64,000 nucleotides of DNA. It comes from Pelagibius sp050043265 (GTDB taxonomy: Bacteria; Pseudomonadota; Alphaproteobacteria; Kiloniellales; Kiloniellaceae). A program made the translations under genes and the position numbers. Shown here piece by piece: positions 37,260 through 46,597 of the stretch. The notes beneath the pieces are model-generated. The model was not told the DNA's origin. It did not search any database and was given only the letters and a program-made list of their open reading frames with translations. The stretch's first letter is position 1, and every line of letters starts with the position of its first letter. The stretch covers positions 38,195 to 102,194 of the forward strand of contig JBHJIR010000015.1 in the NCBI GenBank assembly GCA_050043265.1, read 5' to 3'.

Positions 37260-38414
37260 TCACCTCTGGCCCTTTGTGCCGTAGCCGTAGTAGTAGGAGC
37301 CGTAGTGCGCCCCGAACTCCGAATTGCCGAACTTGGAGCCTGTCCGGTTCAACACGAGCCCGATGTTCTCCCGCCTCCCCAACAGATCCAAGGCGCCGTC
37401 GATGGACTCGCGCCTCGTCCGGTTTGCCTGCACGACGAAAACGGTCTGCCCCATATGCGACGCCAGAACGACCGACTCGGTGGTCGCCAGAACCGGCGGC
37501 GAGTCGAAGATGATAATTCTGTCCTCGTAGCGATTGGCCATTTCGGTAATCAGCTCGTCCATTCTGGTACTCGCCAACAATTCCGTCGAACGATCGCGCA
37601 GCGTACCGGAGGGAATCAGGGACAGCTTTCCGATGTTGGTCTTCAGCATGACGTCGGCGATATCCATGCGCGGATCTTCGAGGACGTCAATCAGACCCTT
37701 GCCGGCAACGAGACCCAACTGGCTCAGCACGTTCGGCTTGATGAAGTCCGCGTCGACCAGCAGCACCCGTGAGTCCTCTTCGGCCGCGATCGACATCGCC
37801 AGATTGATGGCTGTCGTCGTCTTGCCTTCGGAGGGCAGCGCGCTGGTGACGACGATGGCATTTCCGGGCGCGTCGCCGGCTTCCCAGCGCCGGCTCAGCA
37901 CCATGCGCTTGATGAGGCGAAACTCCTCGATCATGCGATTGCGCTTGGAGCCCGGCGTTATGATGTTCCGGGCATTGAGTTGGGAGACGTCGATATTCAC
38001 GAGACGGGACTCCCGTCGCGCTTTGCCGGAAGGCGGCGTCCGCTCCGGTCCGGGCGCTGCCGCGCTGCCGGCCCCGCTCTGGCCGGCCCTATCCTGGAAA
38101 GCTTCCGCAACCTCGTTGTTCTGATCCAGGCCCTGGTCCAGACCGTCCAGCACAACCGAGATGTCCTCCGCCGGCGCGCCACGCGAGGCATCCGACCTGC
38201 CTTCAGACTGCGTGCCGGTTCCAGGTGCGGGTGCGGGTGCGGGTGCGGGCGCAGGCGCCGCAGACCCCGGGGCCGACCCGGCAGCCTTAGAGGCAGGCGC
38301 AGCCGATTCAGCCTCGGCCCTGTCGCGGCGGGCCACCATCTTCTGCGCGGCGCGTTCGACGAGAGACGGTCGGCTCTGGCCGGACGATTTATCGCGTGTG
38401 TCGGAGGGATCCAT
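37260..38414 (-). CDS. XrtA-associated tyrosine autokinase (BY-kinase)
   Basis: 384 aa. The first ~130 residues are low-complexity and acidic/Ala/Pro-rich, with a run of Ala-Pro dipeptides from the hexanucleotide repeat at 38224-38259. The kinase domain follows: Walker A SALPSEGKTTTAINLA, Walker A' RVLLVDADFIKP, Walker B IIIFDSPP, and a C-terminal tyrosine cluster (HYGSYYYGYG) for autophosphorylation. It is the cytoplasmic partner of the chain-length protein encoded 26 bases upstream (38441-40096); phosphorylation cycling controls EPS polymerisation/export. Matches the exosortase-linked family TIGR03018. Confidence 0.92.
   Translation of the reverse strand: MDPSDTRDKSSGQSRPSLVERAAQKMVARRDRAEAESAAPASKAAGSAPGSAAPAPAPAPAPAPGTGTQSEGRSDASRGAPAEDISVVLDGLDQGLDQNNEVAEAFQDRAGQSGAGSAAAPGPERTPPSGKARRESRLVNIDVSQLNARNIITPGSKRNRMIEEFRLIKRMVLSRRWEAGDAPGNAIVVTSALPSEGKTTTAINLAMSIAAEEDSRVLLVDADFIKPNVLSQLGLVAGKGLIDVLEDPRMDIADVMLKTNIGKLSLIPSGTLRDRSTELLASTRMDELITEMANRYEDRIIIFDSPPVLATTESVVLASHMGQTVFVVQANRTRRESIDGALDLLGRRENIGLVLNRTGSKFGNSEFGAHYGSYYYGYGTKGQR
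38224..38259. repeat. Hexanucleotide microsatellite in the autokinase gene
   Basis: Four perfect GGTGCG units followed by GGCGCA and GGCGCC, encoding the Ala-Pro run in the linker of the tyrosine autokinase. Frame-neutral length variation is expected. Confidence 0.9.
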
Positions 38415-38440
38415 AGGGGGCCTTGCCTGCTTGGATTGTT

Positions 38441-40096
38441 TTAGGATCTTGCGCTGCTGCGCACCCAGTTGAGCAACTCGGACGCCTTCTCAACGACGAG
38501 GCCCGCGCCCCTGTTGACCAGATCGGGTCCGAAACCCGCGCCGACGATGGTATCCAGCCCGTACTGGCGTTCCATGACCACCAGCAGGCCGAACACGCCG
38601 AGCAGAGCCACCAAACCGGCCCCCAGCATCGTCGCGCTCGCCAGGCGCCGGACCACGCGCCTTCTGGAGTCGGTTACGGAGCCGAACACCGGCAAACCGG
38701 TATGGCTGCGCAGATCCGCGACCGATGAGAAACTCGTGTCGATCAGCACCAGCAGGAAGGCCACCCCGACGCCCGCAGCCAGGGAAAAGCCGAGGACCGC
38801 GGTAAGAAACAGGGGGCGGTCCGGTCCGACAGGCTGCCTGGGGATGATCGGCGGATCGATCAGCCGGTACTGAACGTCTTGTCCGACGGCGTCACGCTTG
38901 CGCGACATGCTGGCGGATTCCCGACGCGAAAGCAGCTCGTCATAGCGTGCCTTGATGATGCCGTAGTCTCGGTTCAGGCGCTGAAATTCCGCCTCGATCT
39001 GAGGAACCTCTTCCGCCTTTGCCGCCAGCCCATCGGCTTCGGCCCGCGCCGTCGCCACCCGCTGGCGCAGATCCTCGATCTGCGTTTCGACCTCGATCAG
39101 GTGCAGCTTGACCTGGTTGTACATGGGGTTGGGCGTCGCGTAGGCCTTTTTCTCGCTCTCCGCGCCGACCGCGGCACCGGACTTTTCGAGGGCCTCGCGC
39201 GATTCCGTCTGCTTGGCAAGCAGAGCGTCGAGCTGGCGGCGCGTCTTGACCACATCGGGATGCTTGTCGGTGTACTGCGCGAGCAGTTCCCGCAGCGTCG
39301 CCTCCAGTTCCACAATGCGGAATTCGGTGTTGTCCGGGGGGCCGCTGTTCGCCAGTTCGGAGGGCAGGGTTTCCGGAATGCCGTTAAGCTCCTGGTTCAG
39401 GAGGTTTCGCTGTGCGACGGCAACGCTGAGATCCTGCTCGAGCCTTTCCTTCCGCTGCGTCGCGGCGGTCGCGCGCGACAGGTAGTCGCCTTGGCCCAGG
39501 GCGACGTCGATATTCTTCTGCTTGAACCGCGCGAGCTTGTCTTCGGCCTGCTCGAGACGCGCTTCGTACTCCGCGATCTGGCGCTCGATGAACCCTTCGG
39601 CCGTGTCGAAATCCTTCCGGGTCTGGCCCAGGTTGCCTTCCACGAAAAGCGTCAGCAGGGCCTGGACCAGGTCATGGGCACGCTGGGGGCTCGTGTCTTC
39701 GGCGGAAATGAAAAAGACGTCCTGCCGGTTCGAAGCGATCGAGATCTGACTCTGCAGACGGCTGATCAAGGCCTCCATCTGGGCCTCGCTCGTCGCCGTC
39801 AGGTCATAGTCGGTCTTGCGCGCCACCTCCATGAGATTGGGGCGGCTCAGCAGGGTCTGCTTCATCAGCTGGACCTGGGACTGCAGGTCGCTTTGAATCG
39901 CGATGCCGCGCAGCAGCGGCTGCAGAACGCTGGAGGTGTCGACGTAGATGCGGCTGGACGACTCATAGATGCTCGGCATCGACGCGACCATCAGCCATCC
40001 CGGAATGGCAACCAGCCAGGCGCACAGCAAGGCCACCCACCGGCGCCGCCACAGGGCGTTGGCGTAGTGAAAGAAGAGCTGAAAGATTTCGCTCAC
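38441..40096 (-). CDS. XrtA system polysaccharide chain-length determinant (Wzz/PCP family)
   Basis: 551 aa, GTG start at 40096 with CGGAG upstream. An N-terminal helix (WVALLCAWLVAIPGWLMVA), a long periplasmic coiled coil (about 165-420, Glu/Gln/Arg-rich heptads), then a second helix (FLTAVLGFSLAAGVGVAFLL) preceded by the Pro-rich IDPPIIPRQPVGP signature of PCP proteins, and a third hydrophobic stretch (MLGAGLVALLGVFGLLVV). Matches TIGR03007. No kinase domain is fused; the kinase is separate downstream. It sets polymer length and bridges polymerase and exporter. Confidence 0.92.
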   Translation of the reverse strand: MSEIFQLFFHYANALWRRRWVALLCAWLVAIPGWLMVASMPSIYESSSRIYVDTSSVLQPLLRGIAIQSDLQSQVQLMKQTLLSRPNLMEVARKTDYDLTATSEAQMEALISRLQSQISIASNRQDVFFISAEDTSPQRAHDLVQALLTLFVEGNLGQTRKDFDTAEGFIERQIAEYEARLEQAEDKLARFKQKNIDVALGQGDYLSRATAATQRKERLEQDLSVAVAQRNLLNQELNGIPETLPSELANSGPPDNTEFRIVELEATLRELLAQYTDKHPDVVKTRRQLDALLAKQTESREALEKSGAAVGAESEKKAYATPNPMYNQVKLHLIEVETQIEDLRQRVATARAEADGLAAKAEEVPQIEAEFQRLNRDYGIIKARYDELLSRRESASMSRKRDAVGQDVQYRLIDPPIIPRQPVGPDRPLFLTAVLGFSLAAGVGVAFLLVLIDTSFSSVADLRSHTGLPVFGSVTDSRRRVVRRLASATMLGAGLVALLGVFGLLVVMERQYGLDTIVGAGFGPDLVNRGAGLVVEKASELLNWVRSSARS

Positions 40097-40329
40097 GCCG
40101 GCTGACTCCGATTCTCTATGACCATAACGCTGCGCTTCGATTTGCCGGGCCGCTTGTCGCGCGCCTAAGCCGCGACACGACTGATGAGCATCCGGTGTGG
40201 GAATTTTTTCTTATGCCCACCGCAAGCCGGCTATCCCTGTTGCCGGCGAGTTCACGAAAATTCCGCACGGCCATCAAGTCCTTTTCCGCCCGACCATCTT
40301 AGGTCCATAGCGTTATCATCGTCTAAGCA

Positions 40330-41610
40330 TCATCTGCGCCCCGCCGGCGCAAGATTTCTTTGATCCAGGATTTCCCTGAACAGCGCGATCTGCCCATTGG
40401 TGGTAGCCTGCCAGGAAAAGCCCTGGGCATGCGCACGCGTTTCGGACCGCGCAACCGGGGCCGCCAGCAACGCGCGCATGGCCCGGCTCAGCGCATCGGC
40501 GCTGCGCTCGGCAACCCAGCACCCGGCGGCAGGCGTGTTAACCAAATCGGGCACATCCGACACCTGGGTCGCCACCACCCGCGCCCCGCAGGCCATGGCT
40601 TCCAGCAGCACGTTGGGCCAGCCCTCGCGTTCCGAGGCGAGCACCAGCAAATCCGCCGCGGAATAGACCGCGGGCATTTTCTCGGGCGGGACCGCGCCCA
40701 GGAAACGGACCCGGTCGCCCAGGCCCAGATCGCGGACCAGGGCCTCCAGCGCCGCGCGCTCCGGACCGCCGCCAACGATCCACAGATGCAGCCCCGGAAT
40801 GCCGGCGGCGGCACGGATCACCAGGTCGTGGCCCTTCAGCGCCACCAGGTTGCCGACCGATAGGGCCAGCGGCCCCGGCCGCGGCGCGCCGTCCACGGCG
40901 AAGGGCGTAACGGGCCGGAATACCGCCGCGTCGACGCCGTTGCGCAGCACCGTGACGCGGTCCGGGTCGATGCCCAGCGCGGCCATCTTTGTCGCCAGCG
41001 TCCGGCTGACGGCCACCAGCCCGGCCGCCTGCCGCGCCGCGTTTATGATAAGTCGCCGCGGAATGGCATAATCGGGAATAAGGTTAATGTCGGTACCGCG
41101 CGCGGTGACCACGACGGGCAGGTCGAAGGTCCGCCCCAGCATCACCGCGGCCACCCCGTCCGGATAGAAATAGTGCGCGTCGATCAGGTCGAAGCGGTGG
41201 CCCGCCCGCAGCAGGCCGGCCAGCGCCCGCCGCGCGGCGGCATAGAGCAGCCATGGCGCCAGGCTCATGCCGACCTTCGGGATCGTCGGATACCGCGGAT
41301 GGTCGATCTCAAGGCCGAAGCGCTGTTCGTGGCGCGGCACCTGGGAATAGGCGGCATAGGCGCCGAAGCGTTCGGCGGTGAAGGGAAAATAGGGGACCGG
41401 CGCCAGCACACGGGCCGCGACCTCGCCGGAAGCGACCAGCTGGCGCAGCCTGTTCTCCACGAAGACACCGTGCTGCGGTTTGACGGTGTTCGGATAGAGC
41501 GTGCTGAACGTCAGGATGCTGAGAGGAGCGCCCCGTTTCGAACCCGATTTCGAACCCGATTCCGAACCGGACGGGGAAGCAGACGTGGCAGCGGCGATCT
41601 CGGCCGTCAT
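40330..41610 (-). CDS. Glycosyltransferase family 4 protein
   Basis: 426 aa, ATG at 41610. The N-terminal ~28 residues are Ser/Gly/Lys-rich and not part of the fold; they come partly from the 12-base repeat at 41536-41571. The catalytic part starts at LSILTFSTLYPNTVKPQHG and contains IDAHYFYPDGVAAVML, VVTARGTDINLIPDY, VTVLRNGVDAAVFRP, ALSVGNLVALKGHDLVI and SEREGWPNVLLEAMACG, all GT4. Seven bases after the neighbouring GT gene, so co-transcribed. Confidence 0.86.
   Translation of the reverse strand: MTAEIAAATSASPSGSESGSKSGSKRGAPLSILTFSTLYPNTVKPQHGVFVENRLRQLVASGEVAARVLAPVPYFPFTAERFGAYAAYSQVPRHEQRFGLEIDHPRYPTIPKVGMSLAPWLLYAAARRALAGLLRAGHRFDLIDAHYFYPDGVAAVMLGRTFDLPVVVTARGTDINLIPDYAIPRRLIINAARQAAGLVAVSRTLATKMAALGIDPDRVTVLRNGVDAAVFRPVTPFAVDGAPRPGPLALSVGNLVALKGHDLVIRAAAGIPGLHLWIVGGGPERAALEALVRDLGLGDRVRFLGAVPPEKMPAVYSAADLLVLASEREGWPNVLLEAMACGARVVATQVSDVPDLVNTPAAGCWVAERSADALSRAMRALLAAPVARSETRAHAQGFSWQATTNGQIALFREILDQRNLAPAGRR
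41536..41571. repeat. Three-copy 12-base in-frame tandem repeat
   Basis: Two identical units TTTCGAACCCGA and a third TTCCGAACCGGA encode the Ser-Gly-Ser-Lys-like N-terminal extension of the GT gene at 40330-41610. Confidence 0.9.
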
Positions 41611-41616
41611 GACGCC

Positions 41617-42747
41617 CTACCCTTCACCGAACAGCGCGGCATAGGCGGCGATCATGCCGTCCAGGCTGTAGTGGCTTTCCACGCGCTCGCGATTCAGCGT
41701 CCCCAGTTTCTGCCGCCGCGCCGGGTCGCCCACCAGGGCGGCCAGCGCCGCGGTCAGCGCACCCTCCGCATCCCGCGGCACCACGAGGGCGCGGTTATCC
41801 GGCGCCACCATGCGTGCGACGTCGCCGACGTCGGTGGCCGCAACCGGCCGGCCCGCCGCCATCGCCTGCAGCAGGCTGTTCGGCATCTGCTCGGTGTCGG
41901 ATGACAGCGCGAAGATATCCATCGCCCGCAAGACCGCGGGCACGTCCTCGACATGCCCCAGAAAGCGGCTCTGGCCGGCGATCCCCAGCGCAGCGGCCAG
42001 GCTTTCCAGCTTGCCGCGCTCGGCGCCGTCGCCGGCAATGACCAGGCTGCAGGCCTGCCTGTCCGGCAAAGCGGCAAAGGCCTCCAGCAGCCGGCCGACG
42101 TTCTTCTCCGGGCGCAGCGGTGCCACCGTGCCGATCACCGTGGTGCCGGGCGCCAGGCCGAAGGCGGCGGCCCCCTCGCGGTGGCCCGGCTGGCCGGCGT
42201 AGCGCTGCAGATCGACCCCGTTGGGAATCTGCTGCAGGCGCGTGACCGGCACCGACCAGGCCTTGGCGGCGATCTCCATCAGCGTGAAGGAAGGCACCAC
42301 CACCTTGCGCACACCGCCCAGCGCCACGCGGCGGAAGAGATTGCGCCGCCACAGCTGGCCGCTGCCCTCCTCCACGCCGAAACCGCTTTCGAAGTGGATG
42401 TGCGCGCAGGCGCCCAGCAGGCGGTTCGCCAGCGCCGGTTCGATGGCGCCCCAGTTGTACGTCAGCAGCAGGTCCGGCTGTTCTTCGCGCACCAGCGCGC
42501 GCAGTTGCGCCAGGCTGCGCCACAGGTTGTAGCGCGGCAGTTCCAGGTTCCGGAAGGCGACGGCGCTGTCGGCGGCCAGGCGCCGGCGGGCGTCGAAGCA
42601 GCCGTCCAGCGCGACGACCGTGTGGCGGAATCCGGCGGGCAGGCCGTTGATGACGTCGCAGATCCGGATCGGCACGCCGCCGGCGCCGAAGCTCGCGAAG
42701 ACGTGCAGAAGGTGGCGCGGTCTCGCCTGCTGTCTGGAGGGCATCAT
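41617..42747 (-). CDS. Glycosyltransferase family 4 protein
   Basis: 376 aa. Tandem ATGs at 42747 and 42744 are both possible. Segments: HLLHVFASFGAGGVPIRICD, PDLLLTYNWGAIEPALANR, QQIPNGVDLQRY, GTVAPLRPEKNVGRLLEAF and SSDTEQMPNSLLQAMAAGRP. These place it among GT4 enzymes common beside TIGR03013-type loci. It lies 37 bases after the stop of the initiating transferase gene, in the same leftward operon. Confidence 0.86.
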   Translation of the reverse strand: MMPSRQQARPRHLLHVFASFGAGGVPIRICDVINGLPAGFRHTVVALDGCFDARRRLAADSAVAFRNLELPRYNLWRSLAQLRALVREEQPDLLLTYNWGAIEPALANRLLGACAHIHFESGFGVEEGSGQLWRRNLFRRVALGGVRKVVVPSFTLMEIAAKAWSVPVTRLQQIPNGVDLQRYAGQPGHREGAAAFGLAPGTTVIGTVAPLRPEKNVGRLLEAFAALPDRQACSLVIAGDGAERGKLESLAAALGIAGQSRFLGHVEDVPAVLRAMDIFALSSDTEQMPNSLLQAMAAGRPVAATDVGDVARMVAPDNRALVVPRDAEGALTAALAALVGDPARRQKLGTLNRERVESHYSLDGMIAAYAALFGEG

Positions 42748-42784
42748 GTCGCTTCCACCGGTCGCCGCGGCACGGGTGCCGCCG

Positions 42785-44173
42785 TTACCTTACGCCGCTG
42801 GGCCAGAGGATGACGCGGGCGGTCTGGATGACGATAAACAGATCCAGCAGCAGGCTGTAGTGACGCACGTAATAAAGATCGTACTGCAGCTTGGTCAGCC
42901 CGCCCTCGATCGAGTCACTGTAGATGTAGTGCAGCTGGGCCCACCCGGTGATGCCCGGCTTCACGCGGTGCCGTTCGCTGTAGTAGCTCACCTTGCCGGT
43001 CAGTTCCCGGACGAACTCCGGGCGCTCCGTGCGCGGCCCGACGAAGCTCATCTCGCCTTTCAGCACGTTGATGATCTGCGGCAGCTCGTCGATGCGGACC
43101 TTGCGGATGATGCGGCCGACCGAAGTGATCCGTGGGTCGTTGCGCGCCGCCCAGACGGCCCCGTGTCTTTCGGCGTCGACGGCCATGCTGCGGAACTTGA
43201 TGATCTGGAAGATGACGCCGTTCAGCCCCACCCGCTCCTGCCGGTAGAACACCGGCCCCGGACTCTCGATGCGGATGGCCAGCGCGGTGGCGCCGACGAT
43301 CGGCAGGGTGATGATCAGCAGCACCACGCTCAGCACCACGTCGAGCCCCCGCTTGACCGCCTGCTGAATGACGCCGCCGGTGAAGCCCTCGGCGAAGATG
43401 AACCAGCTGGGCCTCAGACCGTTCAGCTCGCAGCGCCCGGTCTCCCGCTCCATGAAGGTCATGAAGTCATAGATCGGAATGCCGGAAAGCTTGCAGTCCA
43501 TCAGGTCCTGGATCGGCATCATGCCGCGGCGTTCCTGCACGGCGACGACGATTTCGCTCACTTCCTTGTCGGTACACAGCGTCAGCAACGATGGCGGCGG
43601 CGCGATGATCCGCGAGCGGCTGACGTGACCCGAATTCCCCTCCACGTCGAGAAAGCCGACACATTGCAGTCCGCAGCTGTCGCTCGACTCTTCCAGTTCC
43701 TCGATCTGTGCGGCGTTTTCGCCGGTGCCGAGAACCAGGACACGGCGCGCGATGAGGTTGTTGTCGACCAGACGCAGGAACAAATAGCGCAACAGGAACA
43801 CGCCGACGAGCGAGACGGGCAGGCCGATAATCTGTGTCTGGCGCCAGATGGACAGCGAAGGCCAGACATAGGCGACGACGGACAGGGCGACGAATGCCAG
43901 CACGAAGCCCAGGATCGTGCGCATGAAGACGTCGTAGAAGCGCGAGGAGTTGCGGCCGTGGTACCGCCCCATGGCAAAGAGCGAACCGACCCCGGCCAGG
44001 CAGAAAATCAGGCCATCCCAGAAATAGCCTGTGAACAGCGCAGCGAAGCCGTAGGGCACGCCAAGCTGCAGCCCCAGCGACAGATAGAAGGCGGCAAAAA
44101 ACACCGCCGCCTCGCCGATCAGCAGAAAGGCGAAGGGGCGTGCGAAGTAGTTCTGAGGTAACTTGAGAAACAT
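42785..44173 (-). CDS. XrtA system initiating sugar transferase (TIGR03013 family)
   Basis: 462 aa. N-terminal five-helix region (about 1-140), a Rossmann-like middle (RRVLVLGTGENAAQIEELEE), then one helix and the bacterial sugar transferase domain (KRGLDVVLSVVLLI, GPVFYRQERVGLNG, FQIIKFRSM, RIDELPQIINVLKGEM, SFVGPRTERPEF, KPGITGWAQ). This is a polyisoprenyl-phosphate hexose-1-P transferase that starts repeat-unit synthesis on undecaprenyl phosphate at the inner membrane. The exosortase-linked subfamily fits the locus. Donor probably UDP-glucose or UDP-galactose. Confidence 0.92.
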   Translation of the reverse strand: MFLKLPQNYFARPFAFLLIGEAAVFFAAFYLSLGLQLGVPYGFAALFTGYFWDGLIFCLAGVGSLFAMGRYHGRNSSRFYDVFMRTILGFVLAFVALSVVAYVWPSLSIWRQTQIIGLPVSLVGVFLLRYLFLRLVDNNLIARRVLVLGTGENAAQIEELEESSDSCGLQCVGFLDVEGNSGHVSRSRIIAPPPSLLTLCTDKEVSEIVVAVQERRGMMPIQDLMDCKLSGIPIYDFMTFMERETGRCELNGLRPSWFIFAEGFTGGVIQQAVKRGLDVVLSVVLLIITLPIVGATALAIRIESPGPVFYRQERVGLNGVIFQIIKFRSMAVDAERHGAVWAARNDPRITSVGRIIRKVRIDELPQIINVLKGEMSFVGPRTERPEFVRELTGKVSYYSERHRVKPGITGWAQLHYIYSDSIEGGLTKLQYDLYYVRHYSLLLDLFIVIQTARVILWPSGVR

Positions 44174-44418
44174 CCGCCCTAAACTCAGATGTGACCGGCT
44201 ACAGTCTCAGCCGGCGACAGCCTTAAGATGAACCCCTGCCCCAAGCACCCGCGGCGCTCGGGTCTCCAAAATTATCATAATCCGACAAACGAACAGGCCC
44301 ACCGGGAACCTACCGCACCGGCCCCTGTCATGCAGCCGATGAAACGCCGCATACGCCCGGTATCCGCACCGGCCTGTTCAACAGGCCGGGGGACGCCTGG
44401 CCTGACCGTTCGCCCGCA

Positions 44419-45411
44419 TCATCCGATCGCTTCGGCTCCCAGTTCCCATTGCAGGGCCGTGCGCAGGATGAAATCCAGGTCGTCGTGCTGCGGCACCCAG
44501 CCGAAGATCTGGCGCAGGCGCGAGGCATCCGCCACCAGGGCCGGGACGTCGCCGGGGCGCCGCGGCGCCATGCGCGCCGGCACCGGCCGGCCGATGATGC
44601 GCTCCAGCCCGTCCAACACCTCGCGAACCGAATAGCCCCTGCCATAGCCGCAGTTGAGTGTCAGGCTCTCGCCGCCGCCGCGCAGATGGTCCAGCGCGCC
44701 GACATGGGCCCGCGCCAGGTCGCTGACGTGGATGTAGTCCCGGACGCAGGTCCCGTCGGGCGTGTCGTAATCGTCGCCGAAAACCTCGATCGCCCGGCGC
44801 TTGCCGCTGGCCACCTCGCAGGCGACCTTGATCAGATGCGTCGCCTCCGGCGTCGCCTGGCCGGTGCGCCCCTCGGGATCGGCGCCCGCCACATTGAAAT
44901 AGCGCAGCGCCACATACCGCAGGGCGTGGGCCCGCGAGGCGTCGCGCAGCATCCATTCGGACATCAGCTTCGAGGTGCCGTAGGGGTTGGCGGGCTGCGT
45001 CGGCGCGGTCTCGCCGACCGGGATCGTCTCCGGCTGGCCGTAGACCGCCGCCGTCGACGAAAAGACGATCCGGGAGATGCCATGGTCGACGCAGGCCTGC
45101 AGCAGCGAGCGCGTCTTGCAGGTGTTGTTGAGGTAGTAAGAAAGCGGCGCGGCCACTGACTCCGGCACCACGATGTCGGCGGCGAAATGGATGACCGACG
45201 AGATGCCGTGCCGGGAAAACACCTCGGCCAGCAGGGTCGGGTCGCCGACGTCGCCCTGGTGGAAGGGCACATCCTCCGGCACCAGCCGGCGCAGCCCCTT
45301 CGACAGATTGTCGATCACCACGACAGAATAGCCGGCATCCCGGCAGGCCAGGACGGTATGGCTGCCGATGTAACCGGCTCCGCCGGTAATGAGGACTCTG
45401 TCGTCTGCCAT
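44419..45411 (-). CDS. galE: UDP-glucose 4-epimerase
   Basis: 330 aa extended SDR. NAD-binding GGAGYIGSH at 10-18, catalytic Ser/Tyr/Lys in FSSTAAVYGQPE and NPYGTSKLMSEW, and RYFNVAGADPEGRTGQ and GTCVRDYIHVSDLA typical of GalE. It supplies UDP-galactose, or UDP-GalNAc with relaxed enzymes. It lies 245 bases upstream of the initiating transferase on the same strand and may share its transcript. ATG at 45411. Confidence 0.93.
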   Translation of the reverse strand: MADDRVLITGGAGYIGSHTVLACRDAGYSVVVIDNLSKGLRRLVPEDVPFHQGDVGDPTLLAEVFSRHGISSVIHFAADIVVPESVAAPLSYYLNNTCKTRSLLQACVDHGISRIVFSSTAAVYGQPETIPVGETAPTQPANPYGTSKLMSEWMLRDASRAHALRYVALRYFNVAGADPEGRTGQATPEATHLIKVACEVASGKRRAIEVFGDDYDTPDGTCVRDYIHVSDLARAHVGALDHLRGGGESLTLNCGYGRGYSVREVLDGLERIIGRPVPARMAPRRPGDVPALVADASRLRQIFGWVPQHDDLDFILRTALQWELGAEAIG

Positions 45412-46111
45412 ATGTCAAAAAACCGATGATTTAGGGCCAGAATGCGCGTCCCCGCCATTCTACCGGGGCATATCCCTCAAAGACAGAACGCAGCACCCAA
45501 CCATTTGTTTCCTTCTTCCGCGACGAAATTCACCCGCTGGTTCATCGCATTCACGAAAGCCGAGAATAATAGGGAAACTTTCTTAACTCTACCGCAACCG
45601 CAGCTATCCCGCCTCAAGAAATCCCCCCGCAAATCGCAACCCCGAGTTGCCTATCTGTCTTTTCAGTGGCCCAAGGTGCGGTGGCCGCCGCGCCTCTTCT
45701 ATAATGGTAAACGCGAGGCGCCTCACGTCATCTTACGGGGAGGTTCGAAGGTTCATTTTCTCAATCCCCGGTATCCGGCGAACAGTGCCGCACCGTCTCG
45801 CCGATCCCGCTCTCCGCTCTCCGCCGCCTCGCCGCGCCCCCGTTCGTCTTCGCGATGAAATACTTGGGAAATAAAAACTTATGATATATGCCACGCACCG
45901 GAAATCGAACGGGTCCATACAGCTTGCAGGCCCCACCCGGGGCTCGACTGCCGCCATCTCCGGCTTCCGGAAAGGTAGGGGCAGCAGGATTCAAGATGGT
46001 TAATGCGCAGGACATCAATGCTGCCTCTGGATGCGTTGGCAGACGGTCTCTCCACCTCCCAGAGGGGTATTTGCGCAAATGGTTTAACCAAGAATATCCA
46101 GGGTCAAATTA

Positions 46112-46140
46112 TTGACAAAGTCCAAGCACAGAAATAACAT
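46112..46140 (+). promoter_or_regulatory. Sigma-70-type promoter upstream of the 46-aa gene
   Basis: A perfect -35 TTGACA (46112-46117), a 17-base spacer and a TAACAT -10 (46135-46140). Transcription would begin near 46147, leaving about 180 bases of leader. Confidence 0.6.
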
Positions 46141-46294
46141 AGCGACCAGGGAACAGGTGAATAACACATCTAATCAAAATGTGTAGAAACCTGTAGACGC
46201 GGGTTACAAGGCAGATTTTTATCTCCACCGTCACATGTGGCCGAGGGAAGTATTCATTCCCTAGTCGTGCCCCGTGTTCCCGCGCGGTCAATTC

Positions 46295-46313
46295 CTTTGT
46301 CATGAAGACAAAG
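46295..46313 (+). promoter_or_regulatory. Stem-loop abutting the ribosome site of the 46-aa gene
   Basis: CTTTGTC-ATGAA-GACAAAG forms a perfect 7-bp stem. The ribosome site GAGGGAGA (46313-46320) begins at its last base, so folding could restrict translation of the ATG at 46328. Confidence 0.45.
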
Positions 46314-46327
46314 AGGGAGATGTTACA

Positions 46328-46468
46328 ATGTCATTGAACGAGATTTACAGGACGGCAGGATTTCGTCCGATCTCCGTACAACGTATTCGTTCTGTACTGG
46401 CGCTATCGACTTTGGTGGTTGGTTCTATTTCGGGTTATTGGGTTCTGATCGAATACGTTTTGCCGTAA
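46328..46468 (+). CDS. Small predicted membrane protein, 46 aa
   Basis: ATG at 46328 with a good GAGGGAGA ribosome site 8 bases upstream; an upstream in-frame start at 46274 is less likely. Product MSLNEIYRTAGFRPISVQRI then a hydrophobic C-terminal helix (SVLALSTLVVGSISGYWVLI) ending VLP: short cytoplasmic or amphipathic N-terminus and one membrane span. No family recognised. A promoter and structured leader upstream and a terminator downstream (46579-46597) support an independent small gene just before the EPS export gene. Confidence 0.55.
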   Translation: MSLNEIYRTAGFRPISVQRIRSVLALSTLVVGSISGYWVLIEYVLP

Positions 46469-46578
46469 ACACGACAATTCCACGCGGAAATTTGGGTAAA
46501 GGGCGGGACGGCGCGCAACTCGGCGCGCCGCGATAACGCCTGCTATGGCCGGATCTCAGAGAATATTGTCCTTTTGCC

Positions 46579-46597
46579 AACCCCTTGCGGGTTTTTT
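46579..46597 (+). terminator. Intrinsic terminator after the 46-aa gene
   Basis: AACCC-CTTGC-GGGTT stem followed by a T-run (TTTTTT including the stem end). It would insulate the small gene from the export operon starting at 46784. Confidence 0.65.

Larger units (their letters stand above)
45412..46327. other. Long intergenic region, 916 bases, with leader of the 46-aa gene
   Basis: The left ~650 bases show scattered short frames without recognisable protein and nothing else I can name; the galE promoter must lie here. The right part holds a sigma-70-type promoter (46112-46140) and a structured leader with three stem-loops: ACACAT/ATGTGT near 46163-46183, GGGAA/TTCCC near 46247-46263, and CTTTGTC/GACAAAG at 46295-46313. 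Confidence 0.55.

Noticed and set aside
24439..41571. Tandem repeats considered as CRISPR
   Set aside because: Units are 6-18 bases, contiguous without unique spacers, and inside reading frames; no cas genes.
45442..45858. 138-aa open frame in the long gap left of the small gene
   Set aside because: Ser/Arg/Pro-rich without domains, ribosome site or conservation signal; considered non-coding.
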